Positions 60,381-64,000 of a stretch of DNA of 64,000 nucleotides are shown piece by piece. Under the pieces are notes generated by a model that was given only the letters and a program-made list of their open reading frames with translations, did no database searches and was not told the origin of the DNA. Source of the DNA: Oscillospiraceae bacterium (GTDB lineage: Bacteria > Bacillota > Clostridia > Oscillospirales > Oscillospiraceae). Location of the stretch: the NCBI GenBank assembly GCA_022800755.1, contig JAAWQX010000005.1:1-64000 (forward strand), written 5' to 3'. Position 1 is the stretch's first letter. Each line of letters opens with the position of its first letter. The translations under genes were made by a program, and so were the position numbers.

Positions 60381-61925
60381 ATGCCTACGAATCCTATTTT
60401 TTATGTAATCGCGGTTGTTTTGGCGGCGCTGGCCTTTGGGCTCGGTATCCTGTACCGGAAAAAAGTCTCTGAACGGGAGATCTCCAGCGCGGAGGAGGAA
60501 GCCAAGCGCATTATCAATGACGCCATCAAAACTGCCGAAGCAAAGCAGCGCGAGGCTGTATTTGAGGCAAAGGAAGAAATACACAAAGAACGCACAGAGT
60601 ACGAGCAGGAAGTCAAGGAACGCCGGGCGGAATTGTCCAAGCAGGAACGGCGTTTGCAGCAAAAAGAAGAAAATCTCGATAAGAAAAACGATACCCTGGA
60701 TAAGCGCAACGAGACCCTGCGGCAGAAAATCGCCGACGCTGAGGCCCTGGAGGCCGAGATCGCCGGGCTGAAGCAGCAGGAACGGGAGACCCTTGAGCGC
60801 ATCTCCGGGTACTCCACCGAGGATGCCAAAAACCTCCTGCTGGAGCAGGTCTCCTCCGAAGTGACCCACGAAATGGCCATGAAAGTCAAAGAGATCGAAG
60901 AACGCGCCAAGGATGAAGCGGACGACGTCGCGCGTGAGATCATCGCCACCGCGATCCAGCGCTGTGCTGCCGACCATACCAGTGAGGTCACTGTTTCCGT
61001 CGTCCCCCTGGCCAACGACGAAATGAAAGGCCGTATCATCGGCCGAGAAGGGCGGAATATCCGTACCTTTGAGAATCTCACCGGCTGCGACCTGATCATC
61101 GACGACACCCCCGAGGCCATCACCATTTCCAGCTTTGACCCCGTGCGCCGTGAAGTCGCCCGGATCGCCCTGGAAAAGCTCATCGTGGACGGGCGCATTC
61201 ATCCCGCACACATTGAGGAAATGATCGCGAAAGCCCAAAAAGAGGTCAACGCCACTATCAAGGCCGAAGGCGAGCGTGCTACCTTTGAGACCAATATCCA
61301 CGGACTGCATCCCGAGATCGTGAAGCTGCTGGGACGTATGAAATACCGCACCAGCTATGGGCAGAATGTGCTCAACCACTCCATCGAGGTCAGCCATATC
61401 GCGGGACTGATCGCCGCGGAATTGGGCGTGGATGTAACTACCGCCAAGCGTGCCGGACTGCTGCATGATATCGGCAAATCCATCGACCATGAAGTCGAGG
61501 GCAGCCATGTGACCATCGGCGCGGAGATCGCCCGGAAGTATAAGGAATCCCCCGAGGTCATCCATGCCATTGAAGCCCATCACGGCGACGTGGAGGCCAC
61601 CACCGTCATCGCCTGCATCGTCCAGGCCGCGGATACCATCTCCGCTGCCCGGCCCGGCGCACGGCGGGAGAATATCGAAAATTACGTCAAGCGTCTAGAA
61701 AAGCTGGAGGAAATTACCAACAGCTTCCCCGGCATCGCCACCAGCTATGCCATTCAGGCCGGACGGGAGATCCGCGTGATGGTCGATCCCGAAAAGGTGG
61801 ACGAAGACAGCATGGTCATGCTCGCCCGGGATATCGCCCAGAAGATCGAGGCGGAACTGACCTATCCGGGTCAGATCAAGGTCAACGTGCTGCGGGAGAC
61901 CAAGGCTGTGGATTACGCGAAGTAA
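60381..61925 (+). CDS. rny: Ribonuclease Y
   Basis: A 514-residue membrane-anchored endoribonuclease that starts mRNA decay. N-terminal membrane helix ([19 protein letters not shown]), long coiled coil (~30-190), KH domain ([19 protein letters not shown]) and HD domain ([27 protein letters not shown] with catalytic HD). ATG 60381 gives the standard length; GGAGG is 14 bases upstream. GTG 60366 and ATG 60360 are alternative starts. Normal in Firmicutes. Confidence 0.95.
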   Translation: MPTNPIFYVIAVVLAALAFGLGILYRKKVSEREISSAEEEAKRIINDAIKTAEAKQREAVFEAKEEIHKERTEYEQEVKERRAELSKQERRLQQKEENLDKKNDTLDKRNETLRQKIADAEALEAEIAGLKQQERETLERISGYSTEDAKNLLLEQVSSEVTHEMAMKVKEIEERAKDEADDVAREIIATAIQRCAADHTSEVTVSVVPLANDEMKGRIIGREGRNIRTFENLTGCDLIIDDTPEAITISSFDPVRREVARIALEKLIVDGRIHPAHIEEMIAKAQKEVNATIKAEGERATFETNIHGLHPEIVKLLGRMKYRTSYGQNVLNHSIEVSHIAGLIAAELGVDVTTAKRAGLLHDIGKSIDHEVEGSHVTIGAEIARKYKESPEVIHAIEAHHGDVEATTVIACIVQAADTISAARPGARRENIENYVKRLEKLEEITNSFPGIATSYAIQAGREIRVMVDPEKVDEDSMVMLARDIAQKIEAELTYPGQIKVNVLRETKAVDYAK

Positions 61926-61936
61926 ACTTTAAAATA

Positions 61937-61970
61937 AAAGAACGCCTGCCGGTGGCAGGCGTTCTTTTTG
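61937..61970. terminator. Terminator between rny and the PEBP gene
   Basis: AAAGAACGCCTGCC (61937-61950) pairs with GGCAGGCGTTCTTT (61954-61967), followed by T-rich sequence; works for the two convergent genes. Confidence 0.9.
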
Positions 61971-61978
61971 TTTTGTTC

Positions 61979-62446
61979 CTATGATTCAAACCCACAAGTA
62001 ATCTGGCCCCGCTGGACAATATGCTCCCCCGCGGCTGCCAGGAATCGGCGTTTTACAGCCGGAAACTTTAAGTCGATCTCGCTGTCCAGTACATACACGC
62101 TAATGCGGTACAAATGCCGCTTTCCTTTGGGCGGCTTCGGCCCGGCATAGCGGTACACGCCGTAGCCGAGTCCCTGCCGGGCATTTTCCAAACCGGGCAC
62201 CCGCTTTCCTTTCGGAATCGCGCCGGGGATTTGCGGGCCGGCTGGGATATTCCAGATCAGCCAATGGGTGAAATTCCGAAACAGCGGATGGCTGATATCT
62301 TCAAGGGTCACGGCCAGCGTCTTCGCGGACGCGCACACATTCTTTAGGGAGAATTCGGGGGAACAGTCCTGTCCCCGGCCGGTGTGTTCTACGGGAAACA
62401 TCCCGCCGTTTTCCATACCGCCGCAGGTAAATATGAGTGTATCCAT
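61979..62446 (-). CDS. YbhB/YbcL family Raf-kinase-inhibitor-like (PEBP) protein
   Basis: A 155-residue phosphatidylethanolamine-binding fold protein. CSPEFSLKNV, FTHWLIWNIP, and YRYAGPKPPKGKRHLYRISVYVLD (quoted in parts: GPKPPKGKRHLYR) form the conserved ligand-binding pocket. Function in bacteria is unclear. Twelve bases after prmA in the same direction, so probably co-transcribed. Confidence 0.9.
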   Translation of the reverse strand: MDTLIFTCGGMENGGMFPVEHTGRGQDCSPEFSLKNVCASAKTLAVTLEDISHPLFRNFTHWLIWNIPAGPQIPGAIPKGKRVPGLENARQGLGYGVYRYAGPKPPKGKRHLYRISVYVLDSEIDLKFPAVKRRFLAAAGEHIVQRGQITCGFES

Positions 62447-62458
62447 TTCCCCTTTTCC

Positions 62459-63376
62459 TCACTCCGCCACGAAGCAGTGCCAGTCGTCTTCGGCGCGGTG
62501 GGCTAAAATGGTGAAGCCCGCCCCTTCGATGGCGGCGCGGACTTCGTCCTGGCGGCCCTCGATGATGCCGGATGTGATGAACGTCCCGCCGGGCTTCAGG
62601 AATTCTTTGACCAGGCCGGACAGGGGGATGATCACGTCGGAGACGATGTTCGCTGTGACGATGTCGTAGCCGCTGCCCAGGGTTTTGCGCATCCCGGCGT
62701 CGGTCAGCACATCGCCGGCGCGGATGTCGAACCGCTCCGGGGGGATATCATTCAGGGCCGCGTTGGACTGGGCCACCTCCGGGGCTTTGGGGTCAATGTC
62801 GCATCCGGCGCAGAAATCGCAGCCCAGGAGCATCGCGCCGATGCCCAGGATGCCGGAACCGCAGCCCAGGTCCAAGATCCGCTTGCCGGGGGCGGCGCAG
62901 GATTCCAGGGCCGCTAAACACAATTTCGTGGTGGCGTGGCTACCGGTGCCGAAAATCAGGCCCGGGTCCAGGCGCAGGGGGATGCGGCCGTCCGCCGGGG
63001 CTTCCTCCCACTCCGGGACCACCACCAGCTTCTCCCCTACCTCAATGGGCTTGTAAAATTCCCGCCAGTTGTTCTCCCAGTCACTGTCCTGCACCATGGC
63101 CGTTTCCGGCATGGCGCCGAGGAACTCCGCCACCGTGTTCAGCGTCGCTTGGCCGTCTGCGTCGTCCGACAGGTAGAATTTTACACGGGACACACCCTTG
63201 TATTTTTCCGCCAGTTCCTCGTCAACATAGTCCCAATAGGCGTGGTTGTTTTCCAGAAAGTTTTGAAAATCCCGCTCGTCCTCCACGATCATGCCGCCTA
63301 CCCCCAATTCCGCCAGCTGGCAGCACATCAGGTCCGGGTCGGTCTCGCAGTTTACGGTCACTTCGATCCAGCGCAT
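62459..63376 (-). CDS. prmA: Ribosomal protein L11 methyltransferase
   Basis: A 305-residue SAM methyltransferase. An N-terminal L11-binding region (~1-120) precedes a Rossmann domain with ILDLGCGSGILGIGA (~168-182) and NIVSDVI (~245). FGTGSHATTKLCL is family specific. Modifies L11 on several lysines and its N-terminus. AGGAGGG precedes ATG. Its upstream region holds a terminator hairpin and a possible structured leader. Confidence 0.94.
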   Translation of the reverse strand: MRWIEVTVNCETDPDLMCCQLAELGVGGMIVEDERDFQNFLENNHAYWDYVDEELAEKYKGVSRVKFYLSDDADGQATLNTVAEFLGAMPETAMVQDSDWENNWREFYKPIEVGEKLVVVPEWEEAPADGRIPLRLDPGLIFGTGSHATTKLCLAALESCAAPGKRILDLGCGSGILGIGAMLLGCDFCAGCDIDPKAPEVAQSNAALNDIPPERFDIRAGDVLTDAGMRKTLGSGYDIVTANIVSDVIIPLSGLVKEFLKPGGTFITSGIIEGRQDEVRAAIEGAGFTILAHRAEDDWHCFVAE

Positions 63377-63435
63377 GGTTCGCCCTCCTATGCTTCGTTT
63401 TGTTCATTGTAGCACGTTCCCTGCCCGCGGACAAG

Positions 63436-63470
63436 GAAAAATCTCCGTGTTCCAGTGAGAACACGGAGAT
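63436..63470 (-). terminator. Terminator upstream of prmA
   Basis: ATCTCCGTGTTC (63441-63452) pairs with GAACACGGAGAT (63459-63470); on the minus strand TTTTTCC follows. It ends a transcript coming from the right, 60 bases before the prmA start. Confidence 0.88.
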
Positions 63471-63682
63471 CCATACACTGCGCTCCGCCGCCGGCCAAGG
63501 GGGGTGGGTGGTGCCCCCAGGCCAGCTTTGGAGAAAACAAAAAACACTATGCAGGCATCTTAAAAATGTCTACACAGTGTCATACAACACACGCAAAGAA
63601 TCATTTGACGAACCCTGAAAGCCCGCGGCCCTGCCCTTTCGCCCCGGCGCGATGGCCCCAGAGCAAAAATGAGCCGGACACC

Positions 63683-63711
63683 TTGCGGAATCATGGCAGT
63701 TCGTGTATAAT
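63683..63711 (+). promoter_or_regulatory. Plus-strand promoter inside the structured region
   Basis: TTGCGG (63683-63688), 17-base spacer, TGTATAAT (TATAAT 63706-63711). It would transcribe the same three hairpins in the plus direction, with no gene after them. Confidence 0.5.
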
Positions 63712-63823
63712 GTCGCTTAGGTTAGGGATGGAATCCCTTTGTGTAGGCGTCTACTCGCCTGCGCAGGCTATGGAGGGGCGCAACCCTCCATAGCTGCCGT
63801 GTCTATTCTGTTTTCCGTTCAAT

Positions 63824-63852
63824 AGATTACCAGTATTTGCCACAATTGTCAA
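63824..63852 (-). promoter_or_regulatory. Minus-strand promoter of the candidate RNA
   Basis: Minus strand TTGACA and TAATCT with a 17-base spacer, upstream of the hairpins and of prmA. Confidence 0.6.
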
Positions 63853-63934
63853 TGCTATTTCCAAAACACCCGGCCTTGACCGAAATCTGTCGAGAAGTGT
63901 CGATTTCTGCCGAAGTCCGGGCGCGAAATCAAAA

Positions 63935-63970
63935 AAAGAGCCGCCCGAAAGCGGCTCTTTACTGTTTTTT
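63935..63970. terminator. Bidirectional terminator at the right edge
   Basis: AAAGAGCCGC (63935-63944) pairs with GCGGCTCTTT (63951-63960); T-runs lie on both strands. It terminates the partial gene entering from the right. Confidence 0.9.
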
Positions 63971-64000
63971 TAATCTTTCGCGTCCAAAATCAGGCCGTAA
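63970..64000 (-). CDS. C-terminal end of an unidentified gene (partial)
   Basis: The minus strand reads Y-G-L-I-L-D-A-K-D then TAA at 63970-63972, ten bases before a strong terminator. Only nine residues are inside the window, too few to identify. Confidence 0.6.
   Translation of the reverse strand, partial: YGLILDAKD

Larger units (their letters stand above)
63436..63817 (-). ncRNA. Candidate ~380-nt structured RNA or leader of prmA
   Basis: Minus strand promoter (63824-63852) and terminator (63436-63470) bracket ~380 noncoding bases. Within lie CTATGGAGGG/CCCTCCATAG, AGGCG/CGCCT, AGGGAT/ATCCCT, and a long stem at 63483-63533 (CTCC, GCTGGCC, GGGGG paired with CCCCC, GGCCGGC, GGAG). A U-G wobble there is only paired on the minus strand. 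No tmRNA, RNase P, SRP or T-box signature is seen. No coding frame is convincing. Confidence 0.45.

Noticed and set aside
63436-63817. tmRNA, RNase P RNA, SRP RNA or T-box
   Set aside because: No tRNA-like CCA end, no GAGGAAAGTC block, no GGAAGGAAGCA loop and no TGGTACC T-box sequence on either strand.

Overview
The window looks like chromosome from a GC-rich, spore-forming, anaerobic Firmicute, probably a clostridial gut lineage of the Oscillospiraceae type. Evidence is sporulation genes (spoIIID, spoIIAA-spoIIAB-sigF), a T-box in front of valS, ferredoxin-linked 2-oxoacid oxidation (a four-gene Kor/Vor operon), a butyryl/acetyl-CoA:acetate CoA-transferase and a thioredoxin reductase lacking the usual NADPH motifs. 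The taxonomic call is inference from gene content; no rRNA is present.

Bases 1-6800 are the accessory part, the right end of an integrated element. It holds a structured inverted-repeat leader, a ribbon-helix-helix protein, two small coupled ORFs and two overlapping tyrosine recombinases. An AT-richer block on the minus strand follows: a decayed gene, an FRG-domain protein, a protein with a HEPN-type RNxxxH motif, and a tiny frameshifted ORF before a terminator. The block abuts the 3' end of a tRNA-Pro gene, a classical integration target. Two further 5' halves of this tRNA lie upstream of it as ~213 bp tandem units.

Bases 7400-36540 are core chromosome: trmB-xth-dus-ECF sigma/anti-sigma; a BlaI/M56 sensor pair; a queuosine-precursor transporter behind an attenuator-like leader; citrate synthase divergent from aconitase and NADP-isocitrate dehydrogenase (the oxidative TCA branch to 2-oxoglutarate); BrkB/MscS/CoA-transferase/Ntn-hydrolase; spoIIID; malQ; nhaC with an ATC-hydrolase-family protein; and a complete, tightly overlapped histidine operon led by a YerC/TrpR-like regulator.

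Bases 36600-50000 hold a giant RND pump with a coiled-coil insertion, an Lsa-like ABC-F gene behind a leader with all the parts of ribosome-controlled attenuation, the Kor/Vor operon, a low-molecular-weight phosphatase, two tRNA-Ser genes, a Na/Pi cotransporter and ylmH. Bases 50100-64000 hold a DMT exporter, pcrA, a nonsense-mutated Arc-like gene, the spoIIA operon, T-box-valS, trxA-trxB, rny, a PEBP protein, prmA behind a possible ~380 nt structured leader, and the last nine codons of another gene.

The most interesting candidates are the FRG/HEPN cassette beside the integrases, the ABC-F attenuator with its MYNISCK leader peptide, the tRNA-Pro half-gene array, the unusual thioredoxin reductase and the uncharacterised structured RNA region at the right end.
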